From assembly GCA_045110515.1 (NCBI GenBank), contig JBGCGD010000051.1, positions 1 to 64,000 of the forward strand: DNA of 64,000 nt, given 5' to 3'. Shown here one piece after another: positions 44,529 through 53,837 of the stretch; positions within the stretch are counted from its first letter, which is position 1, and every line of letters begins with the position of its first letter. A program made the position numbers and the translations under genes. Under the pieces are notes generated by a model, which saw only the letters and a list, made by a program, of their open reading frames with translations, searched no databases and had not been told where the DNA came from. This DNA comes from Granulosicoccus sp045110515 (GTDB lineage Bacteria; Pseudomonadota; Gammaproteobacteria; Granulosicoccales; Granulosicoccaceae).

Positions 44529-45575
44529 TCACTCGACTACACGGTTTTCACTTTCATCAAACACATGACAGTATTCTTGTCGAACACCCAGGCGACACTG
44601 GTCGCCAGGGGCAAAGCTTCTTTCACCGTCCAGCTTCGCCACCATCGTTTGATTATCGTTAAGCGTTAGATGGAGAAAAGACTCTCCCCCCAAATGTTCG
44701 AATACGCTAACCTTGCCGTCAAATGGCCCGTCGTCGCTTAGCGCTAAGTGTTCCGGGCGAATACCGAGCTTAACCGATCCGTTTTTTGCCGATGTTTTGC
44801 ACACTGGCGTATCGGCTAGCTTAACGGCCCCGTCTTCAACACGAGCCTTCAGGAAATTCATGGCAGGAGATCCGATAAAGCCTGCTACAAACGTGTTCAT
44901 GGGCTGCCGGTATAGCTCCAGTGGAGTTCCTACCTGCTCAACACGGCCCTCCCGGAAAACGACAATGCGATCTGCCAATGTCATTGCCTCAACCTGATCA
45001 TGAGTAACGTAGACCATGGTATTGCGCAATCGTTGATGCAGCTTTAGCAACTCAACACGCATGTGGACACGCAAAGCAGCATCAAGGTTTGACAAGGGCT
45101 CATCAAATAAAAACACATCGGGCTCTCTGACGATTGCACGGCCAATAGCCACACGCTGGCGCTGCCCCCCTGAAAGTTCGCGCGGTTTGCGTTTCATTAA
45201 ATCAGAAAGCCCCAGAATTTCTGATGCCTTATTAACTCTTTCATCGATCTCTTTTTGTGGAACTTTCGCATGCTTAAGAGCAAAGCCTAAGTTACCGCGA
45301 ACATCTTTGTGAGGGTATAAAGCGTAGGATTGGAACACCATGGCAATACCGCGATCGGTAGGTGGCAAATGGTCGACACGTTTACCCCCTATAGATATTT
45401 GACCGGCAGTCAGTGTTTCCAAACCCGCGATCATGCGCAACATCGTGGATTTTCCGCAGCCACTAGGACCAACAAAAACGATGAGCTCGCCATCGTTAAC
45501 ATCAAGGTTCATGTCATGTATGACATCGGTGCTGCCGAACGACTTTTTGATCCCTTTCAGTTCAAGCGTTGCCAT
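44529..45575 (-). CDS. Carbohydrate ABC transporter ATP-binding protein (MalK/UgpC type)
   Basis: The 348-residue ATPase of the CUT1 family has Walker A FVGPSGCGKSTMLRMIAGL (about 35-53), Q-loop MVFQSYALYPH, signature RELSGGQRQRVAIGRAIVREP (about 130-150), Walker B VFLFDEPLSNLDAALRVHM, H-loop VYVTHDQVEAMTLADRI, and a C-terminal TOBE/regulatory domain (about 235-348: LGIRPEHLAL). It lies 2 bp after the second permease. In this context it energises amino-sugar uptake. Confidence 0.92.
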   Translation of the reverse strand: MATLELKGIKKSFGSTDVIHDMNLDVNDGELIVFVGPSGCGKSTMLRMIAGLETLTAGQISIGGKRVDHLPPTDRGIAMVFQSYALYPHKDVRGNLGFALKHAKVPQKEIDERVNKASEILGLSDLMKRKPRELSGGQRQRVAIGRAIVREPDVFLFDEPLSNLDAALRVHMRVELLKLHQRLRNTMVYVTHDQVEAMTLADRIVVFREGRVEQVGTPLELYRQPMNTFVAGFIGSPAMNFLKARVEDGAVKLADTPVCKTSAKNGSVKLGIRPEHLALSDDGPFDGKVSVFEHLGGESFLHLTLNDNQTMVAKLDGERSFAPGDQCRLGVRQEYCHVFDESENRVVE

Positions 45576-45577
45576 GA

Positions 45578-46414
45578 CTACCCCTTAACGGCACCGGCTG
45601 TAATGCCGCGTATGAGTTGTTTTGAAAAAATGACGTACATAACCAATACCGGCAGGATAGCGACTGATAGAGACGCAAGCACCGCCCCCCAATTGACAGT
45701 GTACTGACCAATAAACTGCTGAACCCCTAAGGTGACTGTTCTCGATTCCTCGCCGGGTGAAAGTATGAGCGGAAACCATAGGTCGTTCCAAATGGGAATC
45801 ATGGAGAACACGGCAACCGTTGCGATTACCGGACGAACTAAGGGAATAACCACCTCGAAGAAAATGCGGTATTCGGACAGTCCATCGATTCTTGCACTGT
45901 CTTTTATCTCTTTAGATACGGACCGTAAAAACTCCGTAAAGATAAAGATGGCTATGGGCAAGCCTTGAGCGGTGTACACCAATATTAGTGCGGTGAGCGT
46001 ATTCGCCAAGCCCAGGCTCACGATTAGCTCTAGTAATGCAACTGTGCCCAAGCGGATGGGCACCATGATTCCCAGCACCAGGTACAACCCTAAGAACGTA
46101 TCACCGGGAAAGCGATACTCAGACAACGCATGAGCGGCCATTGCGCCTAACAGCAGTATGAGCACCAGCGACACCACCGTGACCGTCAGACTGTTACCAA
46201 AATACAGCGGGAAATCACTATTACTGAGTACGCTTTCATACCCCTTGGCTGAAAAACTCTCGCCCAGCGGCAGACCCGTTGGGTCACGAAATATCGCTTT
46301 ACGCGTCTTAAAGCTATTGAGCACAATCAGCACTAACGGAAACAACGCTAAAACTGAATAGGCGATAAGTACCGCATGAATACCAAGGCTTGAAATACGC
46401 TGCTTAACAAGCAT
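45578..46414 (-). CDS. Carbohydrate ABC transporter permease (MalG type)
   Basis: The 278-residue product has six predicted helices. It carries the conserved EAA-type loop that docks on the ATPase: DSARIDGLSEYRIFFEVVIPLVRPVIA (around 190-216). An N-terminal helix (about 12-32) is followed by a periplasmic segment (FKTRKAIFRDPTGLPLGES) typical of MalG partners. Its ATG shares one base with the end of the other permease gene. Confidence 0.9.
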   Translation of the reverse strand: MLVKQRISSLGIHAVLIAYSVLALFPLVLIVLNSFKTRKAIFRDPTGLPLGESFSAKGYESVLSNSDFPLYFGNSLTVTVVSLVLILLLGAMAAHALSEYRFPGDTFLGLYLVLGIMVPIRLGTVALLELIVSLGLANTLTALILVYTAQGLPIAIFIFTEFLRSVSKEIKDSARIDGLSEYRIFFEVVIPLVRPVIATVAVFSMIPIWNDLWFPLILSPGEESRTVTLGVQQFIGQYTVNWGAVLASLSVAILPVLVMYVIFSKQLIRGITAGAVKG

Positions 46415-47364
46415 TAGTTGTCATACCTCTGTAATCGTCGTTGAACACCAAAAAGATATAAGCCAACGCCTATCAGGATGATGAAGAACAATGCTGAGGC
46501 AACGGTGGCTCCCATATAGACATCACCCAGCTGAGCCTGAAACCCGAAAAATGTTCTAAACAGAAACGTCCCCATGACATCGGTGGAATAATCAGGGCCT
46601 GCAAGACCGCCTTGCAATGTGTAGATCAAGTCGAAGCTTGCTGTGAAGTTACCGATATAGGTAAGTATTCCGACCAACCCTAAGGTCGGGAGAATGAGTG
46701 GCAACTTTACCTTCCAAAAGATCCACCACCCATTTAGGCCATCTATACGGGCCGCCTCTATGGTTTCCTCGGGAACGTTCAGTAAGGCCGCATAAAAAAG
46801 CATCAGCGGAATACCCACATACTGCCAAATGGATATTAGAGTGACCGTGACAAGTGCTGAGCTTTCCAGACCTAACCACGGTTTAAAGAAACTGCCAATT
46901 CCCAGCCAGTTCATAAACGCCGGAGATACCCCCCAGAGCGGCGATAAAATCAATTGCCAGATGAAGCCGACAACAACAACCGACAATAAAGTAGGTAAAA
47001 AGAAGATGGTTCTGTAGGTTGCAGCCCCTTTGAGTGTTGGAACACTCAATAATGCAGCCAGCGCCAGCGCAATAGGGTTTTGAATAAGCATGTGCATCAA
47101 AAACAACACGATATTGTTTTTGAATGCATTCCAGAATTGATCGGCCCACAGAGGCTCACCGAACAAGCGAGCATAGTTGGCGAGTCCGACGAAGATGCCA
47201 CCCCCGTCACCGGCCTCATAGAGAGATAACCGCAGGGATTCAATGATGGGGTAAATGGCAAATATCGTATAAATTAACGTTGCCGGTGCGAGGAATACCA
47301 ATATGTACCATCGCACAGGTCTACGATGTGTTTGCTCGCTACTTACACTACCTGTGTTTGCCAC
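46414..47364 (-). CDS. Carbohydrate ABC transporter permease (MalF type)
   Basis: The 316-residue inner-membrane protein has six or so helices. The N-terminal WYILVFLAPATLIYTIFAIYPI leads to SLRLSLYE, typical of CUT1 first permeases. The EAA loop EETIEAARIDGLNGWWIFWKVKLPLILP (around 205-232) contacts the ATPase. 89 bp separate it from the binding-protein gene upstream, and that gap holds a strong hairpin. Confidence 0.9.
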   Translation of the reverse strand: MANTGSVSSEQTHRRPVRWYILVFLAPATLIYTIFAIYPIIESLRLSLYEAGDGGGIFVGLANYARLFGEPLWADQFWNAFKNNIVLFLMHMLIQNPIALALAALLSVPTLKGAATYRTIFFLPTLLSVVVVGFIWQLILSPLWGVSPAFMNWLGIGSFFKPWLGLESSALVTVTLISIWQYVGIPLMLFYAALLNVPEETIEAARIDGLNGWWIFWKVKLPLILPTLGLVGILTYIGNFTASFDLIYTLQGGLAGPDYSTDVMGTFLFRTFFGFQAQLGDVYMGATVASALFFIILIGVGLYLFGVQRRLQRYDN

Positions 47365-47403
47365 TATGAGAGTGTCTCGAATTTAGCTGTTATTAACGCT
47401 AGC

Positions 47404-47433
47404 CATACCGCGACGCCACTGCGTCGCGGTATG
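47404..47433 (-). promoter_or_regulatory. Strong intra-operon hairpin between binding protein and permeases
   Basis: A perfect 13-bp stem CATACCGCGACGC (47404-47416) pairs with 47421-47433 around a CACT loop. No T-run follows, so it is more likely a message-stabilising or attenuating structure, giving an excess of binding protein over membrane subunits, than a full terminator. Confidence 0.7.
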
Positions 47434-47453
47434 TTTTCAAAAGTGAAAAGACC

Positions 47454-48704
47454 TTAAGGCTTATACCAGCCATCCAGGTTCGCCTGAGCCTCAGCTGCCG
47501 CATCCTCTGGAGTCTGAGTGCCATTGATAACATTGGCCGCTAAGGTCCAAAGTTGATTACCTAATGGCAGCTCACCACGAGACAGAATTTGGTGAGCAAC
47601 TCGGATGGTCGCTTCACATTGTCCACGCATGGCAACAAACTCATTAGCCAAGGCGTTTTCAACGTTAATATCATGTGATGACAAAGAGAAGAAACCCGGT
47701 GCAGCGTTGGTGAGTAGCTCTGCAAATTCAGCCGAGGTTGTCCACGCAAGGAAAGTCATCACTTCTTCCTTGTTCTCAGTGCTCGCATTCATGCCAATGC
47801 CGATATCCGTGTGATCGCTAATGTAGCAGCTGCTATCAGCGTCTTTGCTTGGAGGAGCAAACGCACCGAGTTCGAAGTCTGCATTCTGTTGAAAGCCTGT
47901 TATCTCCCATGATCCTGTTGGATAAATAGCAGCTCTACCCAATGTAAAAAGATTCTGGCTGTCGGTGTAACCTTGCGCCTGAAAACCGTTGCCTAGATAC
48001 GGAGTCCATTTGGCCATTTGCCGGAAACCTTCGACAAAGCCATCGTCGGTCATCTTGGCATCGCCGGAGATCAGTCCCAAACGACCGTCCTCGCCGCCCC
48101 AATAAGCAGGACCGACGTTGGTGTATCCCATGGTTGCCGCTTCCCATTGGTCTTTGGTACCCATCGCCATGGGGATGTAAGTACCGTCGTCTTTAATGGC
48201 GTCGAGAACCGCGTAAAACTCGGCTTCTGTTTTGGGTACTTCCAGGTTTAATTCTGCAAACGCATCCTTGTTGTACATGAAGCCGTGAATAACCGACGCC
48301 ATCGGTACACAAAATTTTGCATCGCCGTTATCAGTAGACCATGCCGCTTTTGCAACGTCTGAAAAATTTGATAAGCCTTCAAGCTCTGCAATGTTCGCGA
48401 GATTGCCCGCATCGTACATAGCCAATGCGTTGTCGAACGGACGACAGGTAATAATGTCACCTGCTGTACCGCCAGCGAGCCTTGCATTCAATGCAGCGTT
48501 GTACTCAGTGGCCGTAGTTGGTTTGAACTGAACATCTATGTTGGGGTTTTGAGCTTCAAAGACCGGGAGTATAAGTTCGTCCCATAAGGCCTGATCTTCT
48601 GCCCGCCAACTTTCAATGGAAATAACCACTTTATCTGCTGCCGCAATACCACTCACACAGAGCGTGGTTGCCAGTAAACCGGCTTTGAATACACGTGTCG
48701 TCAT
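47454..48704 (-). CDS. Carbohydrate ABC transporter substrate-binding protein (family 1)
   Basis: The 416-residue product has a Sec signal peptide MTTRVFKAGLLATTLCVSGIAA followed by the mature N-terminus ADKVVISIES. The fold is the MalE-like SBP family 1: LWDELILPVFEAQNPNIDVQFK, FMYNKDAFAELNLEVPKTEAEF, RAAIYPTGSWEITGF and MTFLAWTTSAEFAELL are typical. It is the first gene of the amino-sugar import operon and diverges from a GntR/UTRA regulator. GlcNAc, GlcN or chitooligosaccharide is the inferred cargo, because nagB and nagA flank the transporter. Confidence 0.88.
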   Translation of the reverse strand: MTTRVFKAGLLATTLCVSGIAAADKVVISIESWRAEDQALWDELILPVFEAQNPNIDVQFKPTTATEYNAALNARLAGGTAGDIITCRPFDNALAMYDAGNLANIAELEGLSNFSDVAKAAWSTDNGDAKFCVPMASVIHGFMYNKDAFAELNLEVPKTEAEFYAVLDAIKDDGTYIPMAMGTKDQWEAATMGYTNVGPAYWGGEDGRLGLISGDAKMTDDGFVEGFRQMAKWTPYLGNGFQAQGYTDSQNLFTLGRAAIYPTGSWEITGFQQNADFELGAFAPPSKDADSSCYISDHTDIGIGMNASTENKEEVMTFLAWTTSAEFAELLTNAAPGFFSLSSHDINVENALANEFVAMRGQCEATIRVAHQILSRGELPLGNQLWTLAANVINGTQTPEDAAAEAQANLDGWYKP

Positions 48705-48765
48705 CCGAACCTCTCCTTCACATTTGCCTGTATTGAATCTTGGATGCTATATGATGTACAAACGA

Positions 48766-48788
48766 GATACAATACCAATTAGATACAA
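48766..48788. promoter_or_regulatory. Direct repeat GATACAA in the divergent control region
   Basis: GATACAA occurs at 48766-48772 and again at 48782-48788 (16 bp start to start), with a related ATGTACAAA just before (48754-48762). The region lies between the binding-protein start (48704) and the GntR regulator (48872), so it could be the operator that controls both directions. Confidence 0.4.
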
Positions 48789-48871
48789 ATTTCAAATCGT
48801 ATTTTTTGAATTCTTAAGTAGGCGATCAGATTTTCCTATACGCTCCCCCCTAGGATTAAAGGAATTTGATA

Positions 48872-49573
48872 ATGACAGGCCCGATGTACTTGAAAATTGC
48901 GGAGAATTTGCGCGCAAGCTTTGCAGACGGAGACTATCGTCCCGGTCAGGCATTGCCCGCTGAAAGACTCCTCATGGAACAGTTTTCGGTCTCCCGGGTA
49001 ACGATACGCCGTGCGTTAAAAGAGTTAGTGGACGAGCAACTGTTGCAAGCACGCCAAGGCTCAGGCTACATCGTTCAATCCCTATCGCACCTCAAACAAC
49101 CACTTAACAGCATTACCAGCTTTTCCGAGGACTGCATGTCCAGAGGCCTGACCCCGGGATCCATACTCGTTAGCCGCAAGCTGGGCAAAAGCAATCGTGA
49201 GGAAAGCGCGCATTTCTGTGTGCCTAAAGGCAGTGATGTTCTGCGCATCCGGAGAGTCCGTACGGGGGAAGGCGAACCCCTTCTACTCGAACATGCAACC
49301 TTGCTTGCCACCAGAGCCCCGACTTGGCCGTGGCCGGATGGGAGCCTCTACCGAGCTATGCAAAAGAACAACACCTTGCCGCAGCGCGTTCGGCAGCAGT
49401 ACTTTCCCGTTCTGGCTGATAAATCACAATCGGATAGATTGGATGTCGACAAAAACACACCACTGATGCTGGTAATTCGGGCAGGCTATGCAGCTAACAA
49501 TACCCCGGTAGAATACTCTCACTGCTGGTTCCGCCCTGACCGATGGACATTCTCCCATGAGATCCAACGCTAA
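48872..49573 (+). CDS. GntR/HutC-family regulator with UTRA domain (NagR-like)
   Basis: About 233 residues from the ATG at 48872, preceded by AAAGGAA. The N-terminal winged helix (MYLKIAENLRASFADGDYRPGQ; LPAERLLMEQFSVSRVTIRRAL) is followed by a UTRA ligand domain (about 85-228: SITSFSEDCMSRGLTPGSILVSRKL, VLRIRRVRTGEGEPLLLEHATL, EYSHCWFRPDRWTF). HutC regulators of this type beside nag genes bind GlcNAc-6-P or GlcN-6-P. It is followed 7 bp later by nagA and faces the import operon. Confidence 0.87.
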   Translation: MTGPMYLKIAENLRASFADGDYRPGQALPAERLLMEQFSVSRVTIRRALKELVDEQLLQARQGSGYIVQSLSHLKQPLNSITSFSEDCMSRGLTPGSILVSRKLGKSNREESAHFCVPKGSDVLRIRRVRTGEGEPLLLEHATLLATRAPTWPWPDGSLYRAMQKNNTLPQRVRQQYFPVLADKSQSDRLDVDKNTPLMLVIRAGYAANNTPVEYSHCWFRPDRWTFSHEIQR

Positions 49574-49579
49574 CTTGCC

Positions 49580-50683
49580 ATGAGCATTGTTGCGAACAAA
49601 CAAACCACAGGGCTTTGGTGGACTCCCGAAGGCTTTATTGATGCCGTATGCCATCATGACCATACGGTTCATTCCTTAGTACCCAGCTCGAAAAGTCATT
49701 CGTCCACCCTATTCCTGCCAGCGCCGGTTGATTTGCATGTTCACGGAGGTGGCGGGCACGACTGCATGAATAGCGAAGCCGCCATTCGCGGTACGCTAAA
49801 GGCACATGCCCTACACGGTGCAGGTGCACTGCTGGCAACCTCGGTAACCGCACCGTTCCAGGAAACAAGCCAATTTATTAACAACGCGGCGCGTGTTATG
49901 CAAACACCCGACGAAGATTCCGCTACGTTGCTCGGTGTTCATCTGGAAGGTCCCTTTATTAATCCAGACAAACTGGGAGCACAACCGCCACACGCCACGG
50001 AAATAGATTTACAGCAATTAGACGCCTGGTTGCGTGTAGGTATTGTGAAGGTTGTGACGTTTGCACCGGAGCTCGATCCCCGCAACGATCTCATAGCGCT
50101 ATGTAATAAATACAATGTACGTGCACAAATTGGTCACACCTTATGTTCCTGGCATCAGGCAAGCGAAGCCCTTGCCGCAGGTTGCGGTGTAACGCATCTC
50201 TTTAACGCCATGAGCGGAATCGCTCACCGTGGAGGTGGCGCCGCCACCGCAGCATTGGCCTATGCTGATTTCGCAGAAATTATTATCGATGGACTGCACG
50301 TGGACAGAGCAGCATTTGATGTTGCAAAGCGTGCCATACCTAATCTTTATAGCGTCACAGATGGGACAGCAGCGTCCGGGATGCCCGATGGAAAATACAC
50401 ACTGGGCTCACTGAGTGTTACTAAATCAGGAGACCACGTACTGCTACCCGATGGCACAACTGCCGGTAGCTGCTTGACGCAACGTCGCGTTATCTCCGTG
50501 TTGCGCGAATGGGACGTTGACTGGCACACGATAGGTGCCATGCTGAGCGCGATACCCGCTCAATGGATTCAGCACGAAACACTGGGAAGAATCTCTCCAG
50601 GCGCGCAGGCACAATGGCTGGAGATAGAGGACGATGAACCTGTCGCTATTTGGCTATCCGGAGAACGCTTTGCCTGGCGCTGA
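49580..50683 (+). CDS. nagA: N-acetylglucosamine-6-phosphate deacetylase
   Basis: The 367-residue amidohydrolase-superfamily enzyme removes acetate from GlcNAc-6-phosphate, feeding NagB. Metal and catalytic motifs are LPAPVDLHVHGGGGHD (about 46-61), GVHLEGPFINPDKLGA (metal-binding Glu), RAQIGHTLCSWHQA, GVTHLFNAMSGIAHR, and SVTDGTAASGMPDGKY with the catalytic Asp. Length is a little under E. coli NagA (382). The next gene ends 1 bp beyond its stop on the other strand, so the two are back to back. Confidence 0.9.
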   Translation: MSIVANKQTTGLWWTPEGFIDAVCHHDHTVHSLVPSSKSHSSTLFLPAPVDLHVHGGGGHDCMNSEAAIRGTLKAHALHGAGALLATSVTAPFQETSQFINNAARVMQTPDEDSATLLGVHLEGPFINPDKLGAQPPHATEIDLQQLDAWLRVGIVKVVTFAPELDPRNDLIALCNKYNVRAQIGHTLCSWHQASEALAAGCGVTHLFNAMSGIAHRGGGAATAALAYADFAEIIIDGLHVDRAAFDVAKRAIPNLYSVTDGTAASGMPDGKYTLGSLSVTKSGDHVLLPDGTTAGSCLTQRRVISVLREWDVDWHTIGAMLSAIPAQWIQHETLGRISPGAQAQWLEIEDDEPVAIWLSGERFAWR

Positions 50684-50684
50684 G

Positions 50685-51911
50685 CTATGACGATCGATAT
50701 TGCTTTGGTTTCAGATCGTGCTTTCTCAATTTGTCATACAACGTTGCGACTGGAATACGAAGCTCGTCGGCGGCCAGTTGCGTAGAGCCGTTGTTTATTT
50801 GCAATGCCTCGACCAATAACAATCGCTCGTAAGATCGAACCTGCTGAGACAGACTGAGCTTCGCGTCTTCTTCATCGCTTAAGGTAAACCCCAGTGTGAA
50901 TCGCTGCGCGAATGCCTGCAGCTCTTTTAAATTTCCATCCCAAGACCTTGCCATTAACGCGGCCCTGACCTCTGAGGTGACTGCCGGAGGGCTTGCGTTA
51001 AATGTTTTTGAATAGTGCAGTAAGTATGTCTGGAAAATTTCAAGAATGTCTTCTTGACGTTCCTTAAGAGTCAGCGTGTCAAGCGTGACGACATTGAGCG
51101 TGTAATACAGGCTCTTGAGCATGCCTTTAGTCAAGCAGTCATCCAGCGAATCTGAGGAGGTCGTTACTATCCGCACTTTAGACGCGCCTTCTATCTCACC
51201 TTGAATAAGAGTCTGCTGCTCAATACTGGCTAATTCTATGTTTCTAAGGAGCAGTGTCCCCCCTCGTGCCTGCTTTATTTCTGCCTCAAAGCTTGAGGCC
51301 TGCACTGATACCGCATCGACCAATACGATATCACCGTAGGTTTTTGACAAGTCGTGAATGGCCTGAGCGGCCAGTGATTTACCGGTTCCATCCTGCCCTT
51401 GAATATGAACATTTAAGGGCATTGTGGATACTTCTCTTAACCGTTTTCTGAATGTCTTGATGGCCTCACAACGTCCCGGGAACGCATTTGCGACCGAATC
51501 TGTTTGATTAAGTCGTTCTTCTAAAAGCCGGTTTTTAAGCGTCAGCTCTCGAGCCATCAGCCATTTTTTAATAGCCTGTGTGAGTTGATCAGGATGTATT
51601 GGCTTTTCTAAGAACTCACACGCTCCCTGGCGAACGGCTTCTAATGCCATGGGAATATCGCCCTCTCCGGTTAGCAAAAGCACGGGTAGCTTTTCATCAA
51701 GGGACTGACAATGGTTTAACACTTCAAAGCCGTCTTTTCCCGGTAGACGGATGTCGGTCAGTACCACCCCCTCAAATCGACGATTTAAATGCAACACCGC
51801 CTCTTCAAAACTACCGGTTTCAAGAACTTCCAGACCATCCATGCGGAGTGATTGCGTGATGGATTTTCTCATTGCAGAATCATCTTCTACAAGCAATACA
51901 GTATTAGACAC
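50685..51911 (-). CDS. DctD-like response regulator with degenerate sigma54-activator domain
   Basis: This 408-residue protein has a receiver domain (Asp53 in LTDIRLPGKDG, Lys103-type KP pair), a central AAA+ region and a Fis-type HTH at the C-terminus (YERLLLVEALQINNGSTQLAADELR then IPVATLYDKLRK). Walker A is kept (GQDGTGKS, 172-179). The GAFTGA loop that touches sigma54 is missing, with a deletion before residue 217, and Walker B reads GGTLLLRNIE where the family has L.DE. It therefore should not activate sigma54 promoters and may act as a plain DNA-binding regulator. Its start overlaps the end of the sensor gene by 8 nt. Confidence 0.82.
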   Translation of the reverse strand: MSNTVLLVEDDSAMRKSITQSLRMDGLEVLETGSFEEAVLHLNRRFEGVVLTDIRLPGKDGFEVLNHCQSLDEKLPVLLLTGEGDIPMALEAVRQGACEFLEKPIHPDQLTQAIKKWLMARELTLKNRLLEERLNQTDSVANAFPGRCEAIKTFRKRLREVSTMPLNVHIQGQDGTGKSLAAQAIHDLSKTYGDIVLVDAVSVQASSFEAEIKQARGGTLLLRNIELASIEQQTLIQGEIEGASKVRIVTTSSDSLDDCLTKGMLKSLYYTLNVVTLDTLTLKERQEDILEIFQTYLLHYSKTFNASPPAVTSEVRAALMARSWDGNLKELQAFAQRFTLGFTLSDEEDAKLSLSQQVRSYERLLLVEALQINNGSTQLAADELRIPVATLYDKLRKHDLKPKQYRSS

Positions 51912-53616
51912 TGTCAGTCTCTCCGTTCGCGTTCATAAGCTCAATCGTAAACGTTGCGCCTCGTGCATGGTTTTCACAACTCAAGTGACCCTTTAAACTT
52001 GCAACGATACCGTGAGATATGGAAAGCCCTAGCCCTAAACCGTCTCCTTGGTCAACGGTTTTGGTGGTGTAAAACGGCTCAAAGACATTATCGGTATCAT
52101 CGATGCCATGCCCGGTATCTCTTATTGTCAATAGCGTAGAATTTTGCGATCGAACAATATCAAGCCATATCTCCTTTTGCGCTGAGTTTTTCATGGCATC
52201 AACAGCGTTGTTCATGATATTGACAATCACTTGTTCAAGACTGACTTTTCCACCCCGTACTAAATACTCTTTTTCAAGCGGTTGAAAATTCACACTAACA
52301 CCAGCGCTATCCAACTCTGCTTCAATAAGCTTTAGCGCTGAATTAACCGCACTCACCAGATTTATCGTCGATATCTCAACGGGCTCATGACGAGCAAAAG
52401 CCCGCAGATGACTGATGATGCGCGCCATACGGTCGGCCTGTGCAGCAATATCAAAGAGATTTTCGTCAACAAACTCTAATTGCCTTCTCTCAAGAAGACG
52501 CTTACCGTTTATCGCAAAGTTTTTAATAGCACCAATAGGCTGATTGAGCTCATGCCCAATTCCTGCTGACATTTTCCCTAACGCAGTGAGTTTGGCCGCT
52601 TGTACTAAATCATGTTGCGTAGCCTGCAACTGCTTAGATTTTTCCTCAACCCGCTTTTCCAACTCTATTGCCAGTGTTTGCTCTGATTCCAACTGACTTA
52701 AGAGATGCTTCTGATGACTCCAGATAGCGTAAATAACACTAATTAAAAAACCCACCAGCGCAAACACAAGCCCCATCGACAAATACGCAGAATTACGTGC
52801 CACAGAATCATCAACAAATAGGAAAGCCCGCAGCTCGTATATAGGAACGTCCCGTTGAATGATTCCAGCACCGTAGGCAATTTTCCCTAGCGGCAGTAAA
52901 CGCGCCTTGGGTTCATAACCGACTTCACCCACATACACGGCATCATTTTCGATGGACCCGTTTCGAGTTTGTGACAACGGCCGGTGCAACAGGTTGGCTC
53001 TATTACTCAGGGCCACCGCATTGTTATCGTCAACAAATATAACCGTCTCTTTTAAACTGCTCCATTCATCTTCAAAGCGCCCTAACGATACTTCTACCGC
53101 AACGACTGCCCATTGCAAGTTTTGTTTTCCTAACACCGAACGTGCAAATATAAATTTTCGAGTATTGGCGTCTTCATCGATTACATATTCAAAACCGAGC
53201 GCACCGTTCATCGCTCTTTTAAAATAATACTTAGAAGATACATTGGGGTTGATAGTGTCGTCGTTGTCAGAGTCAATCTCTTGCGCATGCGCAGAAATAG
53301 GTTGACCTTCTGAATTATAAAGAACAATGCGGGATGCACCTGACGTCGCTGCAGTGAGCCCTAAATACCCATCCGGCAAGTAACTACTGGTTGGGTTTAA
53401 CGCAAGCTTCACCACGTCCGGTTGACGAGCAACCAAGGTCGCAAGCGTTCTGAATTGCGAGAGATTACCTTCAAACTGACCGATAATTCTATCCAGATTG
53501 TTGTAACCGTTGTTTCTTAGATCTGCGATGACAGCATTTTACGTTTTATGCCAGACGAGTAATGCAATGACAGTCATCAGCAACAACGCGCAACAAACTA
53601 CAGCGAATTTTCTCAC
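51904..53616 (-). pseudogene. DctB-like sensor histidine kinase interrupted by an in-frame stop
   Basis: Read as one frame, this is a 570-codon two-membrane-helix sensor kinase. A GTG at 53616 begins a signal-anchor (CCALLLMTVIALLVWHKT), then a TAA at 53541-53539 interrupts codon 26. The same frame continues without further stops through an extracytoplasmic double-PDC-type sensor (ARQPDVVKLALN...), a second helix (SMGLVFALVGFLISVIYAIW), an H-box ALGKMSAGIGHELNQPIGA, N-box IVNIMNNAVDAM, and G-boxes DTGHGIDD and GDGLGLGLS. Without the first helix the sensor would not be placed in the periplasm. The DNA downstream of the stop is intact, so decay is recent, or the stop is bypassed, or it is a sequence error. 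Confidence 0.75.
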
Positions 53617-53837
53617 TTAATAAAGCTCATCTGCTGGATAATTGTGGATCTTTATAAACTGCACCTAAATAATTATGGATTTCCATATTTCCTAAGGCGC
53701 CGCAACTCACACTTTTTACGTAAAACGCTGTTTTTATTGAAAAATAAACAAACACAATGATCGCGTTGTAAATAAAATAAGCGACTCTTAACATTCTATC
53801 CGCACTTTGATCACCTGAACCGAAACCGGAGGATATA

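Noticed and set aside
53640..53837. Sigma54 promoter upstream of dctP
   Set aside because: No TGGCAC-N5-TTGC-like pair was found on the plus strand, although TRAP dct genes often have one.
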